DNA of 64,000 nucleotides, taken from NCBI GenBank assembly GCA_048359995.1, contig DBGCPK010000017.1, positions 124,001 through 188,000 of the forward strand, written 5' to 3'. Shown here piece by piece: positions 7,723 to 15,839 of the stretch. The notes under the pieces are model-generated. The model was not told the origin of the DNA. It did not search any database and worked only from the letters and a program-made list of their open reading frames with translations. Origin of the DNA: UBA3210 sp048359995 (GTDB taxonomy: Bacteria > Bacillota_I > Bacilli_A > RFN20 > CAG-449). Position 1 is the stretch's first letter, and the number at the start of each line of letters is the position of its first letter. The translations under genes and the position numbers were made by a program.

Positions 7723-9690
7723 ATGACTATTGAACAACTTTCAATCGATGCGATCCGTTCATTGGTGATCGACGGCGTAAACAAGGCGAAATCCGGACAT
7801 CCGGGAATGGCTTTGGGAAGCGCGCCGATTCTTTACACCTTGTACTCGAAACATCTGATCAGCGATCCGGAACATCCGAACTGGATTAACCGGGATCGTT
7901 TTGTCCTTTCCGCGGGACACGCTTCGATGCTGCTCTATTCCGTCCTTCACGTCGCCGGTTATTCGGTTTCGATGGACGATTTGAAACGTTTCCGTCAGTT
8001 GGACTCGATCACTCCGGGACATCCCGAATTAGGCGTCACCCCCGGCGTCGACGCTTCCGCGGGACCGTTGGGACAGGGCATTGCGCAAGCGGTCGGTATC
8101 GCTTTGGCTGAACAGTCTTTGCAGGCGATGTATCCGAACGGCGCGCGCTTGATCAACCATTATACTTACGCTTTATGCGGAGACGGTTGCTTGCAGGAAG
8201 GTATTTCGCAGGAAGCCATCTCTTTTGCCGGAAGGCAGAAATTAAATAAACTGATCTTGTTTTACGATGCCAATGGCGTTACTCTCGACGGCGCGTTGGA
8301 ACTGAGTTTCCACGAAGACGTGAAAAAGCGCTTCGAGTCGGCGGAGTGGAACGTGTTGGAAGTGTCCGACGGCAACGATTATAAGGCAATTCATCGCGCG
8401 ATTCTCAAAGCAAAAAAAAGCGTGGACAAACCGACGCTCATCATCGTGCATACCATCATCGGGTACGGTTCGATTCATCAAGGGTTGAACAAGGTACACG
8501 GAAATCCTTTGGGGGAAGAAGACGGTCATAATGCCAAGATGGGTTACGGATACGACTATCCGGACTTTACCGTTCCGGAAAGGGTTTACGCGCATTTGAA
8601 AAAAACCTTTGCTCGCCGCGGGCAGAAAGCCTATCAGGAGTGGAACCGATCTTTTGAAGCCTATCAAACGGCTTATCCGAAAGAAAGCGCGAAATTCACC
8701 TCCGTGATGAAGAACGACGTTTCGACCTACGTTTACGGCAAAGGTCCAGAATTTGAAAAAGGGTATAAAGAGGCGACGAGGAAAACTTCGCAACTTCTTT
8801 TGAATGTACTGAATAAATCCGTCTTCAACCTCGTCGGAGGAAGCGCGGACGTCGCCGCTTCGGTGATGACAAGCATTCAGGGCGAGACCGATTTTACGCC
8901 GAAAACCCGTTACGGAAGAAATGTGAATTTCGGAATCCGCGAATTCGCTATGGCGGGCATTCAAAACGGAATGCTTCTGCACGGTGGGCTGAGAACCTAT
9001 GTCGGCTGCTTTCTGGTCTTTTCCGACTATCTCAAACCGGCGATCCGCATGGCGGCATTGAGCCATCTGCCGGCAGTATATCTCTTCTCGCACGATTCGA
9101 TCGCCGTCGGCGAAGATGGTCCGACGCATCAGCCGATCGAACAGTTGGCTATGCTGAGAAGCATACCGAACACCTATGTTTACCGCCCGTGTGATGCGAA
9201 CGAATTGTCGATGAGTTGGAGAAATGCTCTCCTTTCGCTGGATCATCCGTCCTGCATTATTCTTTCCCGTCAGGCACTTCCTCTTTTGGAAACAAGTCGT
9301 TGTGGAGAAGTCGAACGGGGAGGATACATCGTTTCCAAAGAGAGAACGGAGCAACCGGCTTTGACGTTGATCGCGACCGGAAGCGAAGTGAATCTCTGCA
9401 TCGAGGCGCAGAAAGCGTTGCTGATGCAGGGAATCGACGTTCGCGTGGTTTCGATCCCTTGTCAGGAACTATTTTTAAAACAGGAAGGCGCTTATATCAA
9501 GAAAGTACTCGGCAACGCTTATGAACGGAGAATGGCGGTGGAGATGGCATCGAGTTTCGGTTGGCATCGTTTCGCGCCTCACGTTATGGGTATCGATACG
9601 TTCGGCAAATCCGCGCCTGCATCGGACGTCATCAAAGATTATCATTTTACGGTCGATGAAGTTGTCGCCCGCGTCAAAGAGATTATCTGA
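7723..9690 (+). CDS. tkt: Transketolase
   Basis: A 655-residue thiamine-diphosphate enzyme of the pentose phosphate pathway that moves two-carbon units between sugar phosphates. Visible: KSGHPGMALGSAPILYTL at the N-terminus, the TPP/Mg motif GDGCLQEGISQEA, the pyrimidine domain with FGIREFAMAGIQNGM, and DSIAVGEDGPTHQPIEQL. I use ATG 7723, which sits six bases after GGAG; a TTG at 7711 is inside that ribosome site. No tal or rpe neighbour is visible. A terminator follows closely. Its leader contains the structured RNA candidate. Confidence 0.97.
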   Translation: MTIEQLSIDAIRSLVIDGVNKAKSGHPGMALGSAPILYTLYSKHLISDPEHPNWINRDRFVLSAGHASMLLYSVLHVAGYSVSMDDLKRFRQLDSITPGHPELGVTPGVDASAGPLGQGIAQAVGIALAEQSLQAMYPNGARLINHYTYALCGDGCLQEGISQEAISFAGRQKLNKLILFYDANGVTLDGALELSFHEDVKKRFESAEWNVLEVSDGNDYKAIHRAILKAKKSVDKPTLIIVHTIIGYGSIHQGLNKVHGNPLGEEDGHNAKMGYGYDYPDFTVPERVYAHLKKTFARRGQKAYQEWNRSFEAYQTAYPKESAKFTSVMKNDVSTYVYGKGPEFEKGYKEATRKTSQLLLNVLNKSVFNLVGGSADVAASVMTSIQGETDFTPKTRYGRNVNFGIREFAMAGIQNGMLLHGGLRTYVGCFLVFSDYLKPAIRMAALSHLPAVYLFSHDSIAVGEDGPTHQPIEQLAMLRSIPNTYVYRPCDANELSMSWRNALLSLDHPSCIILSRQALPLLETSRCGEVERGGYIVSKERTEQPALTLIATGSEVNLCIEAQKALLMQGIDVRVVSIPCQELFLKQEGAYIKKVLGNAYERRMAVEMASSFGWHRFAPHVMGIDTFGKSAPASDVIKDYHFTVDEVVARVKEII

Positions 9691-9696
9691 ATTTTT

Positions 9697-9720
9697 GCCC
9701 CGAACGGGGCATTTTTTTTT
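9697..9720 (+). terminator. Terminator of tkt
   Basis: GCCCC-GAAC-GGGGC followed by A and a run of nine or more T, starting six bases after the tkt stop. Confidence 0.9.
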
Positions 9721-9790
9721 GCATTTTTTAGACAATGAAAGGATAAATATGCGAATTCAAGCGATAATTTGACTTCCGCGCGCGTATACT

Positions 9791-9819
9791 TTGAAAAACG
9801 CGAGGCGATCGGCTATAAT
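9791..9819 (+). promoter_or_regulatory. Promoter of the CBS-domain gene
   Basis: -35 TTGAAA (9791-9796), 17-bp spacer, -10 TATAAT (9814-9819), 47 bases before the ATG. Confidence 0.8.
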
Positions 9820-9866
9820 GAAAATGCAGAATTCAACAAACGCGGGAAAAAAGAAAGGATAAGGCA

Positions 9867-10286
9867 ATGAATATTTTTCAATTTTTGACTCCTAAGTCCG
9901 AAACCTTCTACCTTTCGGATCAAAGCACGATCCGTCAGGCGTTGGAAAAATTCGATTATCACAAATTCAGCATCGTCCCTCTTTTGGACGATGAGGGGCA
10001 TTACGTCACGACTTTATCCGAAGGAGATCTGCTCCGTTATATCAAAAATAATTGCCATTTCGACGTTTCTCTGGCCGAAGAGATGACCGTCGACCGAGTG
10101 GAGAAATATCGTCCGTACAAGTATCTGACGATCGCGGCGAACCTCTTGCAGTTGTATCAACTTTCGCTGGAGCAGAATTTCATTCCGATCGTCGACGACC
10201 GCATGATGTATATCGGCATCGTCAAGCGAAAAGATCTTCTCCGTTATCTGTTTCTTTCAAAGAAAATCGGAGAAGAGGAAAGGTAA
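9867..10286 (+). CDS. CBS-domain pair protein
   Basis: 139 residues made only of two CBS motifs. The first spans about 15-70 (STIRQALEKFDYHKFSIVPLLDDEGHYV.. SEGDLLRYI), the second about 85-130 (FIPIVDDRMMYIGIVKRKDLLRYL). Stand-alone CBS pairs bind adenine nucleotides or related ligands and act as regulators; no partner domain is attached. A ribosome site AGAAAGGATAAGG precedes the ATG. It is transcribed alone from a strong promoter and converges with mreB. The fold is well supported, the ligand unknown. Confidence 0.85.
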   Translation: MNIFQFLTPKSETFYLSDQSTIRQALEKFDYHKFSIVPLLDDEGHYVTTLSEGDLLRYIKNNCHFDVSLAEEMTVDRVEKYRPYKYLTIAANLLQLYQLSLEQNFIPIVDDRMMYIGIVKRKDLLRYLFLSKKIGEEER

Positions 10287-10319
10287 GAAGCGCGGCGTTT
10301 TCAAATGAAAGAAGAAACA

Positions 10320-10358
10320 CTTTAAAATAAAAATCCGATCGCGGAGACGCGTTCGGAT
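10320..10358 (-). terminator. Terminator of the mreB-like gene
   Basis: On minus: ATCCGAACGCG-TCTC-CGCGATCGGAT followed by TTTTATTTT. Eight bases past the stop of the MreB-like gene. Confidence 0.85.
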
Positions 10359-10366
10359 GGATTCTT

Positions 10367-11374
10367 TTACTTTTCTTTTTCCTTTTTCGATCCGATATTG
10401 AGGTGAATGTAATTCCGAATGCCGTTGACGACGGCATAAGAAGAATCGCTGGCCACGCGAACGGCGACATTGAGATTGCTTTCGAGGTATTCGCGGATAC
10501 CGCCGAGCAAACTGACCCCGCCGGCGATGACGATGCCGGATTCGATGATGTCGGCGCTGACTTCCGGAGGAGTCATTTCCAGACAATCGGTGATCATGTC
10601 CACAAGAGGAGAAAGGCAGGAGAGAATAGCCTGCTTGATTTCAACGGTGGAAATGACGACGGAATTCGGAAGACCGGTGATCAGATCGCGACCCGAAACT
10701 TCCAGTAGGCGGTTTTCCGGAAACTGTTCCAGAGAACCGATTTTCATTTTGATGTATTCGCTCGTCTTATCTCCGATGATAAGGTGATGTTTTTTTCTCA
10801 AATGACGGGTGATGGCTTCGTCCAGCTTTCTTCCCGAAAAGGAGCAGGTTCTCGAAATGAGAAGGCGCGTTCCCGATGCAACCGAAATGTCGGAACAGCC
10901 TCCGCCGATGGTAACGACGAGATTACCTTGCGATCCGGTGATGCTGCTGTCCATACCCAAGAGGGTAAGATAGGATTGCGATTTCAAATCGACTTCGCGG
11001 ACATCGAAATCCTTCGCCAGTTTTTTGACGGAACGGACGTTGACCTCGCTCATTTGACTCGGTACGGAGACGACCAAATGCGCTCCTTTCAACAGTTTCT
11101 TGCAGTGTTTTTCTTTTAGAATCTGCTTTAAAAGCAGAGATTGCATGCTGATCGAAGCGATGACGCCGTCTTTGACAGGACGGCAAACCTGCACGTTTTC
11201 CGGCTCTTTGCCTGACATTTTTAGAGCCATGTATCCGGTGGCTACCGCTTTTTTGGTAATCGCGTTGTACGCGACGATGTTCGGTTCGTTAAAAATAATT
11301 CCTTTGCTCGGCTGATATATGACCAGATTGGAAGATCCCAAATCGATGCCGACATATTTTTGTTTCACTTTCAT
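10367..11374 (-). CDS. MreB/Mbl-like actin homologue (divergent)
   Basis: About 335 residues with the actin-ATPase layout: phosphate-1 YVGIDLGSSNLVIY, RPVKDGVI, phosphate-2 region VVTIGGGCSDISVAS, IGDKTSEYIKMKIGS, GRDLITGLPNSV, and adenosine motif GIVIAGGVSLLGGI. MreB family filaments run under the membrane and guide wall synthesis. It departs from typical MreB at several conserved spots: GGGCSD replaces GGGTTE, and QSYLTLLG replaces the usual EPFAAAIG. mreC/mreD are not adjacent. The start is uncertain: ATG 11374 is used, but the AGGTGA ribosome site suits GTG 11368 as well. Confidence 0.85.
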   Translation of the reverse strand: MKVKQKYVGIDLGSSNLVIYQPSKGIIFNEPNIVAYNAITKKAVATGYMALKMSGKEPENVQVCRPVKDGVIASISMQSLLLKQILKEKHCKKLLKGAHLVVSVPSQMSEVNVRSVKKLAKDFDVREVDLKSQSYLTLLGMDSSITGSQGNLVVTIGGGCSDISVASGTRLLISRTCSFSGRKLDEAITRHLRKKHHLIIGDKTSEYIKMKIGSLEQFPENRLLEVSGRDLITGLPNSVVISTVEIKQAILSCLSPLVDMITDCLEMTPPEVSADIIESGIVIAGGVSLLGGIREYLESNLNVAVRVASDSSYAVVNGIRNYIHLNIGSKKEKEK

Positions 11375-11377
11375 CAC

Positions 11378-11723
11378 CTTTTTTATTCTAACAAATGGAA
11401 AATAAAAAAACTATAAGAAATAAAAAATAGTATTTGATTTTGTTCTCTAAAAATGTCTTGAACTGTGATAATCCTTGAAAATACAGGCTCTTTCGCCCAT
11501 TAGGAAACTTGCAACACCGATAATTTTTGATGCTTCGGTGCCAAAATGGTGTCGGATTTTCTATGTCGATGTAAAACGATACGGGCAGAGATTTATGTTT
11601 ATTTTCTGGCGCTAAAAAGGCGTCTGCTTTTGCGGCGATACAAAAGGTAACGAGCGGACAATGATACGTAAGGGCGATGCGCATCGGTGTCTTCCAGATG
11701 AAATCGAATCTTCTTGAAATGGA
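11378..11723. other. Intergenic stretch at the left edge of the accessory island
   Basis: About 345 bases without a supportable gene. The only open frame (11388-11684, minus) lacks a ribosome site and family features. A cluster of CACCGA/CGGTG/GGTGTCGG words near 11515-11565 could fold, but I cannot name it. The change in sequence style relative to mreB suggests a junction here. Confidence 0.4.
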
Positions 11724-11778
11724 TTTAACAAAATTTTAACATTTCTCTAACAATTCGCCAATAGGTGTAGTGTAAAAT
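11724..11778 (+). promoter_or_regulatory. Phased direct-repeat operator and promoter of the two-component genes
   Basis: Three repeats TTTAACA (11724), TTTAACA (11735) and TCTAACA (11746) are spaced exactly 11 bp, followed by a -10-like TAAAAT (11773-11778). This is the architecture of OmpR/PhoB-family binding sites. The response regulator encoded immediately downstream is the natural candidate, which would mean autoregulation. Confidence 0.7.
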
Positions 11779-11803
11779 AAAAAAAGATAAAAGGAGAAAG
11801 GTT

Positions 11804-12475
11804 ATGATCAGAATTCTTGTAGTTGAGGACGATAGGTCCTTGAATGCGTTGGTTTGCTCTTATTTGAGCGATAACGGCTATGAATGCAAATCGTGCTTTA
11901 ACGGAAAGGAAGCTTTGTCCGCAATGGAGAACGATGCATTCGATTTAATCATAAGCGACGTGATGATGCCCGAAATGGACGGCTTTGCGCTAGCGACCAA
12001 AGTAAGGGAAAGCGATAAGCTGATCCCGATATTGCTTATGACCGCTCTTGACGATAAACCGAGCAAGCAATTCGGATATAAAATCGGCGTCGACGACTAC
12101 GTTGTAAAACCTTTCGATTGCGACCTTTTGATGCTTCGTGTAGGCGCGCTGCTTCGCAGAGCGAATATCGAGCGAAGTCGGGAGCTTGTCGCAGGAAATC
12201 TGCGCATGAACAAGGAAGAGCATACCGCTTATGTGGACGGAAAAGAACTCAATTTGACCGTGCGCGAATTCGATGTGCTGTTCAAGTTGCTGTCTTTTCC
12301 GAAACGCACTTTTACTCGTTCGCAATTGATGGACGAATTTTGGGACTATGACAGTTCGTCCACTTCGCGCACGGTGGACGTTTATATTGCAAAGCTACGT
12401 GAAAAAACTGCAACTTGTGACGGTTTTGAGATCGCAACCGTTCACGGACTGGGGTACAAGGCGGTATTAAAATGA
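11804..12475 (+). CDS. OmpR-family response regulator
   Basis: 223 residues. The receiver domain (1-118) has acidic pocket E8/D9/D10, phospho-acceptor D52 in IISDVMMPEMDG, the switch threonine in LLMTALDD, and lysine in VVKPFD. The winged-helix DNA-binding domain (about 130-223) has the usual LTVREFDVLFKLL, SRTVDVYIAKLREK and TVHGLGYKA motifs. Ribosome site AGGAGAAAGG. The stop overlaps the kinase start by 4 bases. Its likely targets are the 11-bp-phased repeats found before this gene and before two later units of the island. The signal sensed is unknown. Confidence 0.95.
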   Translation: MIRILVVEDDRSLNALVCSYLSDNGYECKSCFNGKEALSAMENDAFDLIISDVMMPEMDGFALATKVRESDKLIPILLMTALDDKPSKQFGYKIGVDDYVVKPFDCDLLMLRVGALLRRANIERSRELVAGNLRMNKEEHTAYVDGKELNLTVREFDVLFKLLSFPKRTFTRSQLMDEFWDYDSSSTSRTVDVYIAKLREKTATCDGFEIATVHGLGYKAVLK

Positions 12476-13503
12476 GGAAAAAAAGAAGAGGTTTATATAA
12501 TTTTCTCGGTGCATTTCTTTTCTTTATCACGATTTCCGTCATCGTCATGTCTGCGGTGTTGGTATATTCCTATGTGGAGAAAACCGAGAGCAAGACGATC
12601 ATTGCTCTAGTTATGTTCGGCGTAATCGTATTTCTTGCCGCATTATGTACCGTCGTCGATTATCTTCGCCGACGATTCACGGTGGACAGACCGGTTCGGA
12701 AAATTCTCGAAGCGACGGATAAAATTGCGACCGGGGATTTTTCCGCCCGTCTTGATATCGCTCACCCGATTAACCGCTACACCGAGTTTGATTATATAAT
12801 GGAAAACTTCAACAAAATGGCGGTAGAGTTGTCCCGCACGGAAGTGCTGCATACGGATTTCGTATCGAACGTATCCCACGAGATAAAGACGCCGCTTGCC
12901 GTTATTCAGAACTACGCCGCATCGTTGCAGAACAAGAATCTCGACGAGGGGACAAGAGTAAAGTATGCCGAAACACTTGTAAATGCTTCTAAAAGACTTA
13001 CCGCGCTGATAACGAATATTCTCAAACTCAATAAACTCGAAAATCAAGAAATCAAGCCCGAATACGAAAATATCAATCTTACCGAAATGCTTACCGAGAT
13101 CGTACTCGATTATGAAGAACTCATAGAAAGCAAAGGATTGAATCTTGAATGCGACTTTGAAGAAGATATAATCGTTATATCTTCGCCTTCGTATCTTGAA
13201 ATCGTTTGGAATAATCTTTTATCCAATGCGATCAAATTTACCGAAAGCGGAGGCAAGATCAGCGTAACGCTTAAAAAGCGAGGCGGACAGGCAGTAGTCA
13301 AGGTGTCCGATACAGGTTGTGGAATTTCCGCCGAAACAGGCAAACACATTTTTGAGAAGTTTTATCAAGGCGATACTTCACATTCGCAGGAGGGAAATGG
13401 ATTGGGACTTGCGCTTGTTAAAAAGGTAATAGACATTACTGGCGGCAAGATTGAAGTGAGTAGCGAACTCGGCAAAGGCACAACATTTAGAATTACGCTT
13501 TAA
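12472..13503 (+). CDS. Sensor histidine kinase
   Basis: 343 residues. Two membrane segments (about 12-32 and 43-66) enclose a very short external loop, so the kinase probably senses something in or at the membrane. HAMP follows (about 67-120), then the phospho-acceptor H136 in VSHEIKTPLAV, N box WNNLLSNAIKF, G1 VSDTGCGIS and G2 GNGLGLALVKK. It partners the response regulator, whose stop overlaps its start. The short sensor loop is like the intramembrane-sensing kinases that control transporters in Bacillota, which fits the nearby ABC remnant. Confidence 0.95.
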   Translation: MRKKRRGLYNFLGAFLFFITISVIVMSAVLVYSYVEKTESKTIIALVMFGVIVFLAALCTVVDYLRRRFTVDRPVRKILEATDKIATGDFSARLDIAHPINRYTEFDYIMENFNKMAVELSRTEVLHTDFVSNVSHEIKTPLAVIQNYAASLQNKNLDEGTRVKYAETLVNASKRLTALITNILKLNKLENQEIKPEYENINLTEMLTEIVLDYEELIESKGLNLECDFEEDIIVISSPSYLEIVWNNLLSNAIKFTESGGKISVTLKKRGGQAVVKVSDTGCGISAETGKHIFEKFYQGDTSHSQEGNGLGLALVKKVIDITGGKIEVSSELGKGTTFRITL

Positions 13504-13517
13504 GCGAGAGGCAATTT

Positions 13518-14462
13518 ATGTTCAAAAAATTATGGGAATGGATAAAACATCCGCATGGTTGGGCATTGGTATCGTTCTATATGTTTACGGCGATCTGCAT
13601 GGCGGGAGCTATTGTATTCAGTATAGTCTGTCAAGAAACGAACTTCGATTTCTTCGCATACGTTTTTTACGGATTGGCCGCCATGACATTCGGGTATACA
13701 GTCTATACAATTGCGAGGATCATTCCGACGATAAAACGCAAAATCACGGAGAGATTAAAGTCCAACAAATTCACGGCAAACGTATTGGAGGATTACGACT
13801 TTAAGACGATGGTGTTTGCACTCTTATCGTTCGGCATGACGATTGTTTTCGCAATAATGAACCTTGCTAGCGCAATCAGGTACAGACTTATTTGGTACGG
13901 CGCGATCGCCGCATACTACTTTGTGCTTATATTGTTTCGTGGCGGAATTTTACTTGCAAATAAAAAGTGCGCGAAGAAATTTGCGGAAAATTCGGACGAA
14001 TACGAAAAAAGCAAATGGAATATTTATCTCAGCAGCGGCGCTTTCCTTATATTACTCGAATTCGCTATGATAGGTGCGGTTACGCAAATGATGCTGTCCG
14101 AGCGGCCTACGCAAAGCGGGGAAATTATGGCGATAACCAACGCCACATATGCTTTTTACAAGGTCGCAATGGCCGTTTACAATCTGATCAAATCCCGCAA
14201 ATTCAACAATCCCGTTACCCAATCGTTCCGCAATCTGAATTTTGCAGATGCCTGTATGTCTATAGTGTCTTTGACCGTGATGATGATTTCTACGTTTGGT
14301 GAAGACAATCCGACGGCGGCATTACAGTATATGAAATATATCGTCGGGTTTGCGATGTGTGCCGTTATCGTAGCGATGGCGACGTTTATGATCATACGGG
14401 CTAACAAGAAAATAAATATTTTGAAAGCGAGAGGAGAAACCGCAAATGAACGACGAATATAA
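13518..14462 (+). CDS. Polytopic membrane protein of the two-component island, unrecognised
   Basis: 314 residues with about eight hydrophobic segments: around 15-37, 44-64, 97-118, 124-144, 172-192, 200-215, 240-262 and 275-297. The ends are basic and cytosolic-looking (KKLWEWIKHPHGW; NKKINILKARGETANERR). No transporter or enzyme motif is recognised. It begins 14 bases after the kinase stop and its end overlaps the next small membrane gene by 17 bases, so it belongs to the same operon as the two-component system. A regulated membrane function is likely; nothing more specific is supported. Confidence 0.75.
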   Translation: MFKKLWEWIKHPHGWALVSFYMFTAICMAGAIVFSIVCQETNFDFFAYVFYGLAAMTFGYTVYTIARIIPTIKRKITERLKSNKFTANVLEDYDFKTMVFALLSFGMTIVFAIMNLASAIRYRLIWYGAIAAYYFVLILFRGGILLANKKCAKKFAENSDEYEKSKWNIYLSSGAFLILLEFAMIGAVTQMMLSERPTQSGEIMAITNATYAFYKVAMAVYNLIKSRKFNNPVTQSFRNLNFADACMSIVSLTVMMISTFGEDNPTAALQYMKYIVGFAMCAVIVAMATFMIIRANKKINILKARGETANERRI

Positions 14463-14850
14463 ATTTAATTACTCTTATTCCGCGCCGAACGAGAGCGAGA
14501 GGCGAGAGATAGAGAGCATCAAAAAGCAATATATATCGGCGCCGAAAAAAGAAGACAAACTTGAACGGTTGCGCGATTTGAATAAGCGTGTTATGCAACC
14601 GCCGCTTATAATAAGTCTGACGATAGGAATAGTAGGTACGCTCGTTATGGGCGTAGGTTTGACGATGGTCTTAGAGTGGAATATCGTTGCTTGGGGAGTG
14701 ATGACAGGGATACTCGGAGCGGCAATCGCCGCCTTGGCTTATCCGATTTACAAAGCGATTTTAAATCGCAATAAACGCAAATACGGCGAGCGGATTATAG
14801 AACTTTCCGACGATCTTTTAAATGCGAAAGAAGAAAGCGAAAGACATTAA
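14446..14850 (+). CDS. Small two-segment membrane protein (paralogue A)
   Basis: 134 residues. A charged N-terminal region contains I-KKQYI....KEDKLERLRDLNKRV. Two membrane segments follow (about 52-75 and 82-100), then a basic tail YKAILNRNKRKYGERIIELSDDLL. The 15451-15819 product shares this plan and several blocks (K.D.L..L..LDK.V; YKAIL..RKKKYGS.IVAISNELL), so the two are paralogues. It overlaps the preceding gene by 17 bases. I do not recognise the family. Confidence 0.75.
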   Translation: MNDEYKFNYSYSAPNESERREIESIKKQYISAPKKEDKLERLRDLNKRVMQPPLIISLTIGIVGTLVMGVGLTMVLEWNIVAWGVMTGILGAAIAALAYPIYKAILNRNKRKYGERIIELSDDLLNAKEESERH

Positions 14851-14875
14851 AACCTCGATTGTCCGTCGTGTTTCG

Positions 14876-15006
14876 TAAAATGCGATAGCGAAGAAAAAGG
14901 TAGCACATATTCGGTTGGAAAATGATCGAAAGATCGATCTTTACACCGACAGACTTGATGATAAGGAAAATGTACTGCCGAAGAGGTTACGATTCGATAA
15001 AGAAGT
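14876..15006 (+). pseudogene. Possible gene remnant, unrecognised
   Basis: Between the small membrane gene and a terminator, one frame reads a protein-like stretch (KKVAHIRLENDRK, then DRLDDKENVLPKRLRFD) without a start codon or ribosome site. It looks like the C-terminal piece of a lost gene joined to this island. Weak evidence: codon-like pattern only. Confidence 0.3.
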
Positions 15007-15034
15007 AAGGCATTGCAGAATGCCTTTTATTTTA
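15007..15034 (+). terminator. Terminator within the island
   Basis: AAGGCATT-GCAG-AATGCCTT followed by TTATTTTA. It separates the first operon of the island from the next control region. Confidence 0.8.
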
Positions 15035-15041
15035 CGATTTT

Positions 15042-15111
15042 TTAACAAATAACTTACAAAACGCAAACCTTTTATTTGCAAAATATAAACTTTTATCGGT
15101 TAGACTATAAG
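15042..15111 (+). promoter_or_regulatory. Second phased-repeat control region (before the ABC stub)
   Basis: Hexamers at exact 11-bp steps: TTAACA (15042), CTTACA (15053), CAAACC (15064), TTTGCA (15075), TAAACT (15086), then TATAAG (15106) as a possible -10. The first two match the repeats before the response regulator; later copies are degenerate. Confidence 0.55.
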
Positions 15112-15133
15112 AACAAAACAGCAGGAGGATTAA

Positions 15134-15262
15134 ATGAACGCAATAGAAATAAGGAAATTATCCAAAAGCTTTCGCGGCATGTACGCAGTGGACAATCTGA
15201 ATATGACCGTTCCGCAGGGGGCGATATACGGCTTTATCGGTGAAAACGGAAGCGGCAAATAG
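15134..15262 (+). pseudogene. ABC transporter ATPase stub ending at Walker A
   Basis: The frame starts with ATG after AGGAGGATTAA and encodes 42 residues that match the first part of a drug- or bacteriocin-export type ABC ATPase: IEIRKLSKSFRGMYAVDNLN, then GAIYGFIGENGSGK. A TAG follows directly where Ser/Thr of the Walker A should be. The rest of the ATPase (Q-loop, signature, Walker B) is absent downstream, so an internal deletion fused the start of this gene to unrelated sequence. The control region and ribosome site are intact, so the stub could still be expressed. A pseudogene is the simplest reading. Confidence 0.8.
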
Positions 15263-15353
15263 GAATCGGAGCGATAAGCAATTTGATTTTGAACAAGACG
15301 AGTTTGGTTTAAGTAAAATAAGACTTGAAGGGCGGTTTTCTATTTGCAAATTT

Positions 15354-15418
15354 TTAACAAAAGAATTACAGATCGCTTACAAAGTATTAGCAAAACGCAA
15401 ACATCGACCGTTTATAAT
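15354..15418 (+). promoter_or_regulatory. Third phased-repeat operator and promoter
   Basis: Five hexamers at exact 11-bp steps: TTAACA (15354), ATTACA (15365), CTTACA (15376), TTAGCA (15387), CAAACA (15398), ending next to a perfect -10 TATAAT (15413-15418) that has no separate -35 box. This placement suits activation by an OmpR/PhoB-type regulator. It is the best of the three sites and drives the second small membrane protein. Confidence 0.75.
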
Positions 15419-15450
15419 AACAATCATAAAATCAAAAGAGGAGATTTGTT

Positions 15451-15819
15451 ATGAAAAATCAAGAGAAGTATATCGAAAAAATCAGGGATAGCTACATCAC
15501 CCGCGAACATACGAAGTTGGACGATTTGAAAGAACTCGACAAAAAGGTAAAACTTTTTCCGTCGGTGTTCGCCTATATCTCCGGCTCTCTTGCGGCGCTT
15601 ATTCTCGGCGCGGGTATGTGCTTCGCAATGCAAGTAATCGGCACGCCGCTGATGTCGCCTGCGATGTCAATGACGGTAGGCGTAATTGTCGGGTGCGTCG
15701 GCATAATTCTGTGCATAACCAATTACTGCGCGTACAAGGCGATATTAAAAGCGCGCAAGAAAAAATACGGCAGTCAGATCGTAGCAATCAGTAATGAACT
15801 GCTAAATCAAAAAGATTGA
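15451..15819 (+). CDS. Small two-segment membrane protein (paralogue B)
   Basis: 122 residues, same architecture as the 14446-14850 product: charged helix (YIEKIRDSYIT, KLDDLKELDKKVKLFP), two membrane segments (about 38-60 and 66-90), basic tail YKAILKARKKKYGSQIVAISNELL. Preceded by AAAAGAGGAG and a strong candidate for two-component activation through the five phased repeats upstream. The function is unknown; duplicated small membrane proteins beside a sensor kinase and an ABC remnant suggest envelope stress or self-protection, but this is inference. Confidence 0.8.
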   Translation: MKNQEKYIEKIRDSYITREHTKLDDLKELDKKVKLFPSVFAYISGSLAALILGAGMCFAMQVIGTPLMSPAMSMTVGVIVGCVGIILCITNYCAYKAILKARKKKYGSQIVAISNELLNQKD

Positions 15820-15839
15820 GATAAGGAAATTCGGAAATT

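Noticed and set aside
11388..11684. 98-codon minus-strand frame between mreB and the two-component genes
   Set aside because: No ribosome site, no recognisable pattern, and it sits in an apparently decayed junction.
15240..15491. 83-codon frame spanning the third phased-repeat operator
   Set aside because: It overlaps the ABC stub end, the operator and the next gene's start in a different frame, with no start signal.
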